Below are positions 26,817 to 35,277 of a DNA stretch of 64,000 nucleotides, in pieces. The notes beneath the pieces were generated by a model. It searched no databases, was not told the DNA's origin, and was given only the letters and a program-made list of their open reading frames with translations. The translations under genes were made by a program, and so were the position numbers. Numbering within the stretch: the first letter of the stretch is position 1; each line of letters begins with the position of its first letter. Origin of the DNA: Alphaproteobacteria bacterium. GTDB taxonomy: Bacteria; Pseudomonadota; Alphaproteobacteria; Micropepsales; Micropepsaceae. The stretch spans positions 579,226 through 643,225 of the forward strand of contig JAFKEU010000004.1 of assembly GCA_017308475.1 (NCBI GenBank), in the 5' to 3' direction.

Positions 26817-28715
26817 ATGTCGGCAGTCGCCACTACTTTCGGTGTTGAGGTCGGCCCTCGGGAATTTCTAGCCAGCCTCGCCCTGCCTGCCTATCTGACC
26901 GACGCCAATGGCTGGATCATCTCTTACAACGAGGCCGCCCGATGCTTCTGGGGTCGCTCTCCCGTACTGGGCAAAGAGAAATGGTGCGGATCTCTGCGAC
27001 TGTACGCTGCCGACGGCGGCCCCATGCCGCTGGAGGAGTGCCCGCTGGCTCTGACTCTGAAGACGGGTAACCCGCATCATGGCATCGAGGCTATCGTAGA
27101 ACGGCCGGACGGCAGCCGCGCGGTGTTCCTGCCGTACCCCTCCCTCCTCTACGACGACAAGGGATACCTAGCGGGAGCCATCAACCTATTGGTCGACATC
27201 ACCGATCGCAAGCAACTCGAGCGCAGCCAGGGCCATCTCAGCGCCATCGTCGAGTCTTCGGAAGATGCCATCCTCAGCAAAGATCTGGAGGGGATCATCC
27301 AGAGCTGGAACAAGGGCGCGGAGCGGCTGTTCGGCTATACGGCCGAGGAAACGGTGGGCAAGTCGATATTGATGCTGATCCCGCAAGACCGTCAGGATGA
27401 GGAGCCCCGCATCCTGGCCCGCATTCGCCGCGGCGAGCGCGTGGACCATTTCGAAACGCTACGCAGGCGCAAGGATGGCACGCTGATCGACATTTCGCTG
27501 ACCATCTCGCCGGTACGCAATGCCAGGGGCGAAGTGATCGGCGCATCCAAGATAGCGCGCGACATTTCCGATCGCCGCCGCGCCCAGCGCGCCCTGCGGC
27601 GGCTGACAAGGCGCCTTGCCACGCTCAATTCGATCGCCAAGCTGCTGTCCAGCGACCTGGACTCCGAACGCATCGCGCAAACGGTGACCGATATTGGCAC
27701 CGAATTGTCCGGGGCACGCTTCGGTGCTTTTTTCCACAACATCGCGGGCGAGGCCAAAGACGTCTGTCGAATCCATGCCGTGTCGGGCGCGCCGCGCGAA
27801 GCCTTCGAGCAGTTCGGCAGGCTGTGCAACACGCCACTGTTCGGGCCCGCCCTGACCGGCGAGGGACCCGTGCGGGCTGATGATGCCCGCAGCGATCCCC
27901 ATCACGGCTGGAACCCGTCCCATCACGGCACGCCGGACGGCCGTCTGACGGTCGTCAGCTATCTGGCGGTGCCGGTTATTTCGCGCTCCGGCGAAGTGCT
28001 GGGCGGCCTGTTCCTCGGCCATGACCAGCCCGGTATGTTCACGCAGGAGGCCGAAGACCTGATCGTGGGCGTGGCAGGCCACGCCGCGATCGCGCTGGAC
28101 AATGCGCGCCTGCACAAGGCGGCGCAGGAAGAAGTGATCCAGCGCAAGCGCGCGGAGGAGGCCAAGGACCTGCTGCTGCACGAGATCAAGCACCGCGTGA
28201 AGAACACGCTGGGCACGGTGCAGGCCATCGCCTCGCAGACCTTCAACGCCGCGCCCAGGCAGGAGCGTGAAGCCTTCGGGGCGCGGCTGCGCGCCATGGC
28301 GGAGGCTCATGACCTGCTCACCAGCCAGGACTGGGGCGATGTACAGGTGCGCGAGGTACTGGAGCGCTCCATCGCCGCCTTCAATCCGGAACGTTTTACC
28401 CTGCAGGGTAGCGCCGCCACGATTTGTGCGGCACGCGCGCTGCTGCTGGCCATGGCCATCCACGAGCTGGCCACCAATGCGGTCAAGTATGGCGCCCTGT
28501 CGGGGCCGCACGGCCGGGTTGCCATCATATGGCAAAGCCAGGGCCGCCGGGTGGCCCTCAGATGGGAGGAAGATGGCGGGCCGCCGGTATTGCCGCCCCA
28601 CCGCAAGGGCTTTGGCAGCAACCTGATCGAACGCGCGATGAAAGGCGAACAGGGCGATGCCCAGTTCGAGTTCCGGCCGGAAGGCTTGCGCGTGCGGCTG
28701 GAAGTGCCGGACTAA
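26817..28715 (+). CDS. HWE-family sensor histidine kinase with PAS-PAS-GAF sensing modules
   Basis: 632 residues, no membrane helices, so a cytoplasmic sensor. PAS 1 (about 10-120: LPAYLTDANGWIISYNEAA), PAS 2 with PAC (about 135-260: SEDAILSKDLEGIIQSWNKGAERLFGY), GAF (about 275-420), then HWE/HisKA_2 dimerisation with the phospho-His in EIKHRVKNTLGTVQAIA (about His459) and an ATPase with the N-box HELATNAVKYGALS and the family W-x-E motif in LRWEEDGG. No Cys stands in the usual LOV position of either PAS. HWE kinases feed the PhyR-NepR-EcfG general stress cascade in many alphaproteobacteria. The EcfG-type promoter upstream suggests feedback control. Confidence 0.92.
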   Translation: MSAVATTFGVEVGPREFLASLALPAYLTDANGWIISYNEAARCFWGRSPVLGKEKWCGSLRLYAADGGPMPLEECPLALTLKTGNPHHGIEAIVERPDGSRAVFLPYPSLLYDDKGYLAGAINLLVDITDRKQLERSQGHLSAIVESSEDAILSKDLEGIIQSWNKGAERLFGYTAEETVGKSILMLIPQDRQDEEPRILARIRRGERVDHFETLRRRKDGTLIDISLTISPVRNARGEVIGASKIARDISDRRRAQRALRRLTRRLATLNSIAKLLSSDLDSERIAQTVTDIGTELSGARFGAFFHNIAGEAKDVCRIHAVSGAPREAFEQFGRLCNTPLFGPALTGEGPVRADDARSDPHHGWNPSHHGTPDGRLTVVSYLAVPVISRSGEVLGGLFLGHDQPGMFTQEAEDLIVGVAGHAAIALDNARLHKAAQEEVIQRKRAEEAKDLLLHEIKHRVKNTLGTVQAIASQTFNAAPRQEREAFGARLRAMAEAHDLLTSQDWGDVQVREVLERSIAAFNPERFTLQGSAATICAARALLLAMAIHELATNAVKYGALSGPHGRVAIIWQSQGRRVALRWEEDGGPPVLPPHRKGFGSNLIERAMKGEQGDAQFEFRPEGLRVRLEVPD

Positions 28716-28739
28716 CCTCGGCTCGGGCCTCCTCCGGCC

Positions 28740-28764
28740 TTGCCTGCCTTGCAAAAGGCGGCAA
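28740..28764. terminator. Hairpin after the histidine kinase gene
   Basis: TTGCC-T-GCCTT-GCAA-AAGGC-GGCAA pairs over 10 bp with one bulged T, 25 bp after the kinase stop. A T-rich stretch (GTTTGCTCTT) begins 7 bases later. Plausible but imperfect intrinsic terminator. Confidence 0.4.
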
Positions 28765-28806
28765 TCAGGCGTTTGCTCTTCGCCAAGAAAAAGTTGGGGG
28801 AAGGCC

Positions 28807-29595
28807 GTGGGTGGGGGCTGGCTGGGCAATGTTTTTGCCATTGGCATCCTTGCTGTTGGTTGCGCTGCAACGGGCGCCGCCAGGGCTGCGGAGGTTCGGA
28901 TCATCAGTCCCGGCGTGATCTCCAATTCAGGTCTCAGCGACGTCGCCGCCGCCTTTACCGCCAAGACCGGCACCAAGGTCACGATCCTGGTCGCCGGCAT
29001 GGCGCAGATCGTGGATCGCATCAAGCACGAGGCCCCGCCCGCTGATGTGGTGATGCTGCCCATGGACCTGATGGGCACGCTGGCGCTGGATGGCGGGCTT
29101 TCCGGCAGTTTCACGCCGCTGGGCCGGGTTGAGATCGGCCTGTTCAAGAAACCCGAGGCGACCGCACCCGACATTGCGAGCGTGTCGAAACTGGCCGCGG
29201 CGATGAAGGGCGCCTCGGTGGTTTTCTATACCGACCCGGCGACCGGCAGCATGCAGGCGAGAATGAACGGACAGCTTCTGGCGCGACCCGACTTTGCCGG
29301 CGTTCATGGCCAGCCGATCATGGGCGATGCCGAGCCGGCGCTGAAACGCGGCGACGGCGATGCCAAGGCCATGGGGCTGGGCCTGATCCATGGCGAGCAT
29401 GATCCCACCAACAGGCCGACCGCCAACCCCTACCTGGTGGGCCAGCTTCCACCCGAGTTGGGCATGCACATGGACATGGCCACCGCCATCAATGCGCGCA
29501 GCACCGATCCCACGGATGCCGCGGCCTTCATCGAATTCGCCACCTCACCGCCGATGCGCCCGGTATGGGCGCACAAGGGCGTCAATCGTTACTGA
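28807..29595 (+). CDS. Orphan periplasmic solute-binding protein (ModA-like fold)
   Basis: 262 residues from a GTG at 28807; I prefer it because GGGGGA lies seven bases upstream and a signal peptide (GNVFAIGILAVGCAATGAARA) follows directly, while the longer ATG frame overlaps the kinase gene. The mature protein has a type II binding-protein pattern like molybdate/sulfate-type proteins: VRIISPGVISNSGLSDVAAAF, GTKVTILVAGMAQIVDRIK, ADVVMLPMDLM and GLGLIHGEHD. No permease or ATPase gene is adjacent. The next gene, 20 bp away, encodes a secreted beta-propeller, so it may act as a ligand sensor or sink rather than in ABC uptake. Ligand unknown. Confidence 0.75.
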   Translation: MGGGWLGNVFAIGILAVGCAATGAARAAEVRIISPGVISNSGLSDVAAAFTAKTGTKVTILVAGMAQIVDRIKHEAPPADVVMLPMDLMGTLALDGGLSGSFTPLGRVEIGLFKKPEATAPDIASVSKLAAAMKGASVVFYTDPATGSMQARMNGQLLARPDFAGVHGQPIMGDAEPALKRGDGDAKAMGLGLIHGEHDPTNRPTANPYLVGQLPPELGMHMDMATAINARSTDPTDAAAFIEFATSPPMRPVWAHKGVNRY

Positions 29596-29615
29596 AGAAC
29601 AAAAGGGAGCAGACG

Positions 29616-30710
29616 ATGAGGATTTTTGCAGGACTGGCGGTGGCGGCGGCGATTATGACGGCGCCCGCGATGGCACAGCAATACAATGCCCTTCCGGTGC
29701 AGGGCGAGCCGCCGGGTCCGGTGCACATTCCCGACGCGCCGCAGCTTCCGTATCATTTCGGCAAGCGGCCCGTGGCGCCCTTGGGCGAGCGGTTCGGCAA
29801 TGTCGCGGCCATCGCGCTGATGCCAAATGGCGATCTTCTGGTGTTCAACCGCAACCCGGCCATCATGATGGTGGAATATGATCCCACCGGCACCACCGTG
29901 AAGCGGGTGTTCAATCCCAACATTGCCATGAACCCGCACGGACTGCGCGTGGACCGCCACGGCAACATCTGGGCGATCGACAGCTTCCTGAACGTGATCT
30001 ACAAACTCAATGGCCGTGGCGAGGTTCTGAAAGTGTTCGGCACACGCGGCGAGAATGCGCCGTGGGACGACAGCAAATGGAACGGCATGTTCAACCAGCC
30101 GCTCGACATCGCCTTCGACAAGGATGACAATTTTTATGTGGTGCAGAGCCATGGCGGCACCAGCCCCCCGGCCGACTGCACCTTCTGTGCGACCTATGAC
30201 AGCCCGCAGACCCACAATGCCAAGGGCCATGCGGCGTTCGTCACCCATTCGCCGGCCATTCCCGGCAGCGATCCCCGGGTGATGAAGTTCGACAAGGACG
30301 GCCACCTTCTGGCGTCCGCCAGCCTGGCGCATGCCGACGGCAAGCTGCCCACCATCCACACCGTCATCGTCTCGCCGACGGGCGAGGTCTGGGTGGGCGA
30401 CCGCGCCAGCCAGAAGATCGTGATCTTCGACAAGGACCTGAAGAACCGGCACGAACTTCAGATGCAGAACCTGACCTGCGGTTTCTATGAGGATGCTACC
30501 GGCCAGCTTTGGATGTCGACCGGTCGCGACGGCATGGTTCTAAAGCTGGGCTGGGACGGCAAGGTTCAGGGCTGGTACGGCAAGCACGGCACCGTGCGCG
30601 ATTCCAACGATGTCGGCGAAGGCCATTACATGGCGGTATCGAAGGACCAGAAGACCATTTATATCGCCGACACGGTGCTGGCGAAGGTACTAAAGCTTGA
30701 ACACAACTAG
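29616..30710 (+). CDS. Secreted NHL-repeat six-bladed propeller protein (PAL-like)
   Basis: 364 residues from ATG 29616 (AAGGGAG upstream). Signal peptide MRIFAGLAVAAAIMTAPAMAQQ. The rest is NHL-type propeller repeats: VAAIALMPNGDLLVFNRNP, NPHGLRVDRHGNIWAIDS, QPLDIAFDKDDNFYVVQSHGG and ISPTGEVWVGDRASQKIVIFD. This resembles peptidyl-alpha-hydroxyglycine alpha-amidating lyase-like proteins. Bacterial members are mostly uncharacterised secreted lactonase- or lyase-like proteins. Two Cys in ADCTFCATYD could form a disulfide. It is downstream of the solute-binding protein (20 bp) and likely in the same operon. Confidence 0.83.
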   Translation: MRIFAGLAVAAAIMTAPAMAQQYNALPVQGEPPGPVHIPDAPQLPYHFGKRPVAPLGERFGNVAAIALMPNGDLLVFNRNPAIMMVEYDPTGTTVKRVFNPNIAMNPHGLRVDRHGNIWAIDSFLNVIYKLNGRGEVLKVFGTRGENAPWDDSKWNGMFNQPLDIAFDKDDNFYVVQSHGGTSPPADCTFCATYDSPQTHNAKGHAAFVTHSPAIPGSDPRVMKFDKDGHLLASASLAHADGKLPTIHTVIVSPTGEVWVGDRASQKIVIFDKDLKNRHELQMQNLTCGFYEDATGQLWMSTGRDGMVLKLGWDGKVQGWYGKHGTVRDSNDVGEGHYMAVSKDQKTIYIADTVLAKVLKLEHN

Positions 30711-30730
30711 AATCTCGCCGCAAACACAGG

Positions 30731-30784
30731 CCCGCCCCTCCTCCTCGTGCGCGAAGCGCATCCCGAGGGGGAGGTCCCGGCGGG
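30731..30784. terminator. Long three-part hairpin between convergent genes
   Basis: Outer stem CCCGCC (30731-30736) / GGCGGG (30779-30784), middle stem 30737-30747 / 30764-30774 with one G-T wobble, and inner stem TGCGC-GAA-GCGCA (30748-30760). It lies 20 bp after the propeller stop and just before the end of the convergent dehydratase gene, so a bidirectional terminator is likely. The style is that of dispersed intergenic palindromic repeats of GC-rich alphaproteobacteria, but no second copy was noticed in this window. Confidence 0.6.
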
Positions 30785-30790
30785 GGGGCA

Positions 30791-32053
30791 TCAAACAGGA
30801 GTAGCTACCATGTCATCCCAGCCCCAGCCCGGCGTGCGCGTGGGATGCATGTAGAGGCCTTCGGGCCCCTTCGAGATCTCGTACTGCTTGTCGAACATGT
30901 CGTAGACCTGCTTCGGCCCGCCAGGCGGCGGCATGAACAGTTCGGCCCAAGGGCCGTTGACGTGGCTGAGCGACCAGTGACACGCGCCGTTGGTACCGCC
31001 GGTATGCGGGATCACGGAAATGTCATAGGCCTCGGCCAACGCGCCGATCTTGCGCAGCTCGCTCATGCCGCCGCACCATGTCACGTCCGGCTGCCAGACC
31101 GAGGCGCCATCCGCATCCAGCAGCTTGCGGAAGCCATAACGTCCATAGATGTGCTCACCGGTGGCGATGTTGGTCGATGTGATCTTGCGCCTGAGCCGCC
31201 CAAAACCGGCGAAATCGTATGGCGGTAGCACTTCTTCCACCCACTTGACACGATAGGGTTCCAAAAGCCTGCACATCTCGATGGTGTATTGCTCGTCCCA
31301 CGACATCCAGCAGTCGCACATCACATCGCCGTCCGGGCCCACAGCCTTGCGGGCGCGGGCCACCAGCTCGACGTTTTCGCGCTTGCCCTCCTCGCCGCGC
31401 GGGGGGCCTGCTGGCATTGCCACCTTTACCCTGGTGAAGCCGTGCTCGGCGTGCTGCTCGATGTCATTGCCGGTGCAATAGGCGGGGATGCGCGGCTTGG
31501 TCTCGCCGCCCAGAAGCTCATAGACCGGCACACCCAGAGCCTTGCCGATAATGTCCCACAGCGCATTGTCGAAGCCGGAGATGGCGTTCATGGTCACGCC
31601 TTCCTGACCATAGCTTTCGGTGACGCGCCAGTTGATGTCCCAGTTGCGCTCGATATCGAAGGGATCGCGCCCCATCATCAGCGCCGCCAGGTGGCCCATC
31701 ACAATGGCGCCGCCGCCGGCCCCGCCTTGGCCATAGCCGGTGATGCCCTTGTCGGTGGTGATCTCCACCGTGAAGCCGGGCACATTTTTGGCGGCGAAAA
31801 GACTGCGGGTGGGACGGAATTCGGGATAGATGTTGGGCGGCGCCGACACTTCCACCCCTTGGGTCGACCAGGAACCCGGCGCGGGCGTATAGCTGGGCGG
31901 CGGACGGCGCGGCTTCAGGTTCACCAGCCGCACGCCGGTGATCTTGAGTTTGGATTTTTCCTGGGCCCAGGCCAGCGGCGGAAGCGTGATCGCCCCGGCC
32001 GCCACTGCGGCGGCACCGGTGAGAAAATCGCGCCTGGGCAGATTGATCTTCAT
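30791..32053 (-). CDS. Tat-exported enolase-superfamily dehydratase (rhamnonate dehydratase-like)
   Basis: 420 residues. N-terminal twin-arginine signal NLPRRDFLTGAAAVAAG with hydrophobic stretch and a WAQ cleavage site. The mature part is a complete mandelate racemase/muconate-lactonising fold closest to L-rhamnonate dehydratase: VKWVEEVLPPYDFAGFGRLRR, TGEHIYGRYGFRKLL, WQPDVTWCGGMSEL and the base His in VIPHTGGTNG. Metal ligands are the Asp in VMCDCWMSWD, the Glu in WVEEVLPP and the Glu in ATGEH. It would dehydrate a sugar acid to a 3-deoxy-2-keto acid, here outside the cytoplasm, which is unusual because superfamily dehydratases are normally cytoplasmic. PQQ sugar dehydrogenases lie next to it. 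Confidence 0.83.
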   Translation of the reverse strand: MKINLPRRDFLTGAAAVAAGAITLPPLAWAQEKSKLKITGVRLVNLKPRRPPPSYTPAPGSWSTQGVEVSAPPNIYPEFRPTRSLFAAKNVPGFTVEITTDKGITGYGQGGAGGGAIVMGHLAALMMGRDPFDIERNWDINWRVTESYGQEGVTMNAISGFDNALWDIIGKALGVPVYELLGGETKPRIPAYCTGNDIEQHAEHGFTRVKVAMPAGPPRGEEGKRENVELVARARKAVGPDGDVMCDCWMSWDEQYTIEMCRLLEPYRVKWVEEVLPPYDFAGFGRLRRKITSTNIATGEHIYGRYGFRKLLDADGASVWQPDVTWCGGMSELRKIGALAEAYDISVIPHTGGTNGACHWSLSHVNGPWAELFMPPPGGPKQVYDMFDKQYEISKGPEGLYMHPTRTPGWGWDDMVATPV

Positions 32054-32383
32054 GGCATGCCTCCCTGTGGCGGCGCATCGACGCGCCGCACCCTTTAGGG
32101 GATGGTGATGGCCCTGCCCGTTGCCGTCAACGCCGTCGTGCCGGCCGGCGCCCCGATCTCCCGATTACCTGTCCCACAGATGCGGCGCCCTTTTTCCAGG
32201 TTTTATGCGGGCAAATGCGTACCATTTTTTCCGCCCCCTCCCCCTTTATCCACCACCGCCATCATCGCCTTTCTGCCCTGACCGCAAGCTGGAGTGTGGC
32301 GCCGAGCCGTGTGGACAGACAGGGTAGATATCGCCGGCGGGGCATTGGCGATCGGGGCCGCAATGACCGGGCCGGCACAGGCG
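32054..32383. other. 330-bp non-coding stretch
   Basis: The space lies upstream of the Tat dehydratase and after the stop of the cytochrome-PQQ dehydrogenase, both on the minus strand. It must hold the dehydratase promoter. The plus strand at about 32220-32290 is strongly pyrimidine-rich. Short ORFs here have no ribosome site or recognisable product. I see no convincing RNA gene or strong hairpin. Confidence 0.5.
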
Positions 32384-33910
32384 CTATTTCGCCGGCACCA
32401 GCCGGATGATCGATCCCCCTTTGGGGTCGCCATTCTGGTTCTGCAGCAGGGCATAGAGATTGCCGTCCGGCCCGGTCAGCACATCGCGAACCCGGCCAAA
32501 ACCTTCGAACAGAATCTCCTGATGCGCGATCCTGCGGCCGTCGATCTCCATGCGTATCAGCCGCTGGCCCACCATGCCGGTGATGAACAGATTGTTCTTC
32601 CAAGCCGGGAATTTGCGGCCAGTGTAAAAGGTGATGCCGCTGGGCCCGATGGACGGATTGTAGAAGGTGATCGGCGGTGTCATGCCCGGCGCATGTTGCC
32701 GCCAGATGCCCGGCTCCAGCCCCATGGTGGCGACGCCCCAGCCATAATCCTTGCCCGGCTCGATGATATTGACCTCGTCGCCACCGACGGGCCCGTGCTC
32801 GGTCTCCCAGAACAGGCCGGTCACCGGATCGATGGCCAGGCCTTCCGGATTGCGATGCCCATAGGTCCAGATACTGGGCAGGGCACCGGGCGTATGGACG
32901 AAGGGATTGTCGGCCGGTGCGCTGCCGTCCAGATTGATGCGATGGATCTTGCCCAGCGGCGAGGCCAGGTTTTGCGCCGACTGATAATCGTGGCGCTCGC
33001 CCATCGACCAGAAGACATGTCCCTTGCCGTCGAACAAAAAGCGCGAACCATAATGGTCGGCCGGGTGGCTGTAGATGTCGTCGGGCGCCTGGAACAGGGT
33101 CTGCTGGTCCACCCATTCGTTGCTGGCGTTGATCTTGCCGCGCACGATCACGGTCATGGTGGGCGGCGCCAGATTGGGCGCGGTGTCGTCGCCCGGCTGG
33201 ACCACATAACCGGGACGCACCGTGGAATAGGACAGATAGATCCATCCGGTCTGGGCGAAATCAGGCGGCAGCGCCACATCCAGCATGCCGCCATCCTGGC
33301 GTACGAAGACGGTGGGCGTGCCCTTCACCGGCGCACTCATCCTGCCGTCCATCGACAGGAAGCGCAGGCGGCCCGCGCGCTCGGTAAAGATCATCCGCCC
33401 GTCAGGAAGAAAGGCCATGCCCCAGGGCTGGTCCAGCCCCTTTGCCAGCGTCTCCACCCTGAAATTCGCCTTCTCGGTGGAGAAAACCTTGCCTGTGATG
33501 TCGGGCACGGGACCGACGTGGCGGTTCAGGATTCCGCTGCGGATGCGAAGATATGCGGGAAGCTGGGCGATTTCCTCCGGCGAAAACATGGTCTTGAAAC
33601 CGTGATTGGCCACGCCCCGGGGCCCGTCGGCGACGGCTCCGACGATCTGCGCATCGCCGTTGGCATCCAGGAAAGCGGTCGTGAACAGGCTTTTTGCGCT
33701 GCCGCCCTTCAGGTCGTTGCCGTGGCAGGCGGCACAGACGCCGGTAAAAATCTCATGCGCCCGGCTTTGCAGCAGCGCGGGCACCGGGGGCGCCAAACGG
33801 CGCGGCGGCGGCACCAGATTGGGAGCGGCCTGCTGAGCCAGTGCGGTGCCTGCGACACCCCCGCCCATCAGGGCCGCGCCCAGCAACGCGGCCAGAATGA
33901 TCCGATTCAT
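32384..33910 (-). CDS. Periplasmic PQQ-dependent sugar dehydrogenase fused to an N-terminal cytochrome c
   Basis: 508 residues. Signal peptide (about 1-25, ending ALAQQ), a cytochrome c domain (about 40-140) with the haem site CAACHG and a likely distal Met in the following segment (FKTMFSPEEI), then a soluble aldose/glucose dehydrogenase propeller (about 155-508): LDQPWGMAFLPDGRMIFTER, WSMGERHDYQ, GHRNPEGLAIDP and ETEHGPVGGDEVN. The fusion lets electrons pass from PQQH2 to haem within one chain, then to the respiratory chain. Most Asd-type enzymes lack the cytochrome. Neighbours are a Tat dehydratase and a second PQQ dehydrogenase. Confidence 0.88.
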   Translation of the reverse strand: MNRIILAALLGAALMGGGVAGTALAQQAAPNLVPPPRRLAPPVPALLQSRAHEIFTGVCAACHGNDLKGGSAKSLFTTAFLDANGDAQIVGAVADGPRGVANHGFKTMFSPEEIAQLPAYLRIRSGILNRHVGPVPDITGKVFSTEKANFRVETLAKGLDQPWGMAFLPDGRMIFTERAGRLRFLSMDGRMSAPVKGTPTVFVRQDGGMLDVALPPDFAQTGWIYLSYSTVRPGYVVQPGDDTAPNLAPPTMTVIVRGKINASNEWVDQQTLFQAPDDIYSHPADHYGSRFLFDGKGHVFWSMGERHDYQSAQNLASPLGKIHRINLDGSAPADNPFVHTPGALPSIWTYGHRNPEGLAIDPVTGLFWETEHGPVGGDEVNIIEPGKDYGWGVATMGLEPGIWRQHAPGMTPPITFYNPSIGPSGITFYTGRKFPAWKNNLFITGMVGQRLIRMEIDGRRIAHQEILFEGFGRVRDVLTGPDGNLYALLQNQNGDPKGGSIIRLVPAK

Positions 33911-34002
33911 GAGCCTCTCCCCGGCTTATTTTTGCCGACTATAGCGGGATGGCGGGCTAGACTGGCAAGATAAACCGGCGAGAAGCTTGAGGGGAAATCG
34001 CT

Positions 34003-35277
34003 ATGCGCGGCATCTGGCTGACCACATTTCTTCTGCTTTCGACGGCGGCGGTTGCGCAGGTTGCGCCTCCGCCCCCGCCACCGGGCAACAACAGCAATTC
34101 CTTTCCCCCGCCGCGCATGGTGGAGGGCCAGCCGTTCGAAACACGGCCGCCCGAAAAGGCCGACGATGCGCCGCTGTTCCCCGAGCAGACCCGCGCGCCG
34201 TTTCACCGGGCGGCCGATTACAAGGTGACGACCATCACCGACAAGCTGCATCTGCCCTGGTCGCTGGCATTCCTGCCCGATGGAAAAATGCTGGTTACCG
34301 AGAAATACCCCGCGCATCTGCGGATCGTGTCACAGGACGGCACCATGTCGGAACCGCTGGGCGGCATCGGCATGCTGGCGCCCACAGGCAAGCTTGGCGT
34401 TCTGGATGTGGTTCTGGCGCCGGACTTCGCCAAAAGCCATCGCATCTATTTCTCCTTCTTCGAGACCCTGGCTGAGGGCAACAGCAACACCTATCTGGCG
34501 CATGCCGTGCTGGATGAGGCGGGGAACGCCGTCCACGACGTCACCGTGATCTATCGCGGGGTGCCCGAGCTTCCAGAGCACAATTTCTCCATGAAACAGG
34601 GTGGGCGCATCGCCTTTGCCAGGGATGGCACTCTGTTCATGACCGTGGGCGACCGCGACGGCAACAAGGTAGAGGACTATGAGGAAGCCCAGGCGCAGAA
34701 GCTTGACCGCGATGTCGGCAAGATCATCCATTTGACAGGGGAGGGCACGCCGGCGCCCGACAATCCCTTCCTGAACAAGCCCGGGGTTCGCCCCGAAATC
34801 TGGGCCTATGGCATCCGCAGCCCGGAAGGGCTGGCCTTCGATGCCAAGGGACGGCTGTGGGAAACAGAACACGGCCCGCGCGGCGGTGACGAGCTGAACC
34901 TGATAAAAAAGGGCGTCAATTACGGCTGGCCCATCATAACCCACGGCATTGACTATTCCGGCAAGCCGCTGGGCGCAGGCATCACCGCCAAGGCGGGTAT
35001 GGAGCAACCAGTCTATTACTGGGATCCGGTGATCGGGCCATCGGGCCTGGCGGTCTATCGCGGCAACATGTTTCCCGCATGGAAGAACAGCATCTTCGCC
35101 GGCGCCCTGCGCGGCATCGGCATCTATCGCCTGGAAATGCGCGGCGGCAAGGTCGTGGCCGAAGAGCCGATGCTGACCGACAGGAAGGAGCGCGTCCGCG
35201 ACGTACGGGTGGGGCCGGACGGCGCGCTCTATGTGCTGACCGAGCAGAAGGCGCTGCTGAAGATCACGCCGAACTAG
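34003..35277 (+). CDS. Periplasmic PQQ-dependent sugar dehydrogenase (Asd/YliI family)
   Basis: 424 residues. Signal peptide (MRGIWLTTFLLLSTAAVAQ), a Pro-rich linker (VAPPPPPPGNNS), an ETRPPEKADDAPLFPEQTRAP segment also found in the enzyme at 58852-60213, then the six-bladed propeller: LHLPWSLAFLPDGKMLVTEK, FMTVGDRDGN, YGIRSPEGLAFD, ETEHGPRGGDELNLIKKGVNYGWP. ATG 34003 follows GAGGGG. It is divergent from the cytochrome-fused enzyme with 92 bp between them. Expected reaction: oxidation of aldoses to lactones with electrons passed to a separate cytochrome. Stop overlaps that of the convergent aminotransferase by 4 bp. Confidence 0.9.
   Translation: MRGIWLTTFLLLSTAAVAQVAPPPPPPGNNSNSFPPPRMVEGQPFETRPPEKADDAPLFPEQTRAPFHRAADYKVTTITDKLHLPWSLAFLPDGKMLVTEKYPAHLRIVSQDGTMSEPLGGIGMLAPTGKLGVLDVVLAPDFAKSHRIYFSFFETLAEGNSNTYLAHAVLDEAGNAVHDVTVIYRGVPELPEHNFSMKQGGRIAFARDGTLFMTVGDRDGNKVEDYEEAQAQKLDRDVGKIIHLTGEGTPAPDNPFLNKPGVRPEIWAYGIRSPEGLAFDAKGRLWETEHGPRGGDELNLIKKGVNYGWPIITHGIDYSGKPLGAGITAKAGMEQPVYYWDPVIGPSGLAVYRGNMFPAWKNSIFAGALRGIGIYRLEMRGGKVVAEEPMLTDRKERVRDVRVGPDGALYVLTEQKALLKITPN

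Noticed and set aside
32203..32454. 83-residue minus-strand frame in the 330-bp gap
   Set aside because: It is Pro/Gly-rich low-complexity, overlaps the end of the PQQ dehydrogenase in another frame, and lacks a ribosome site.
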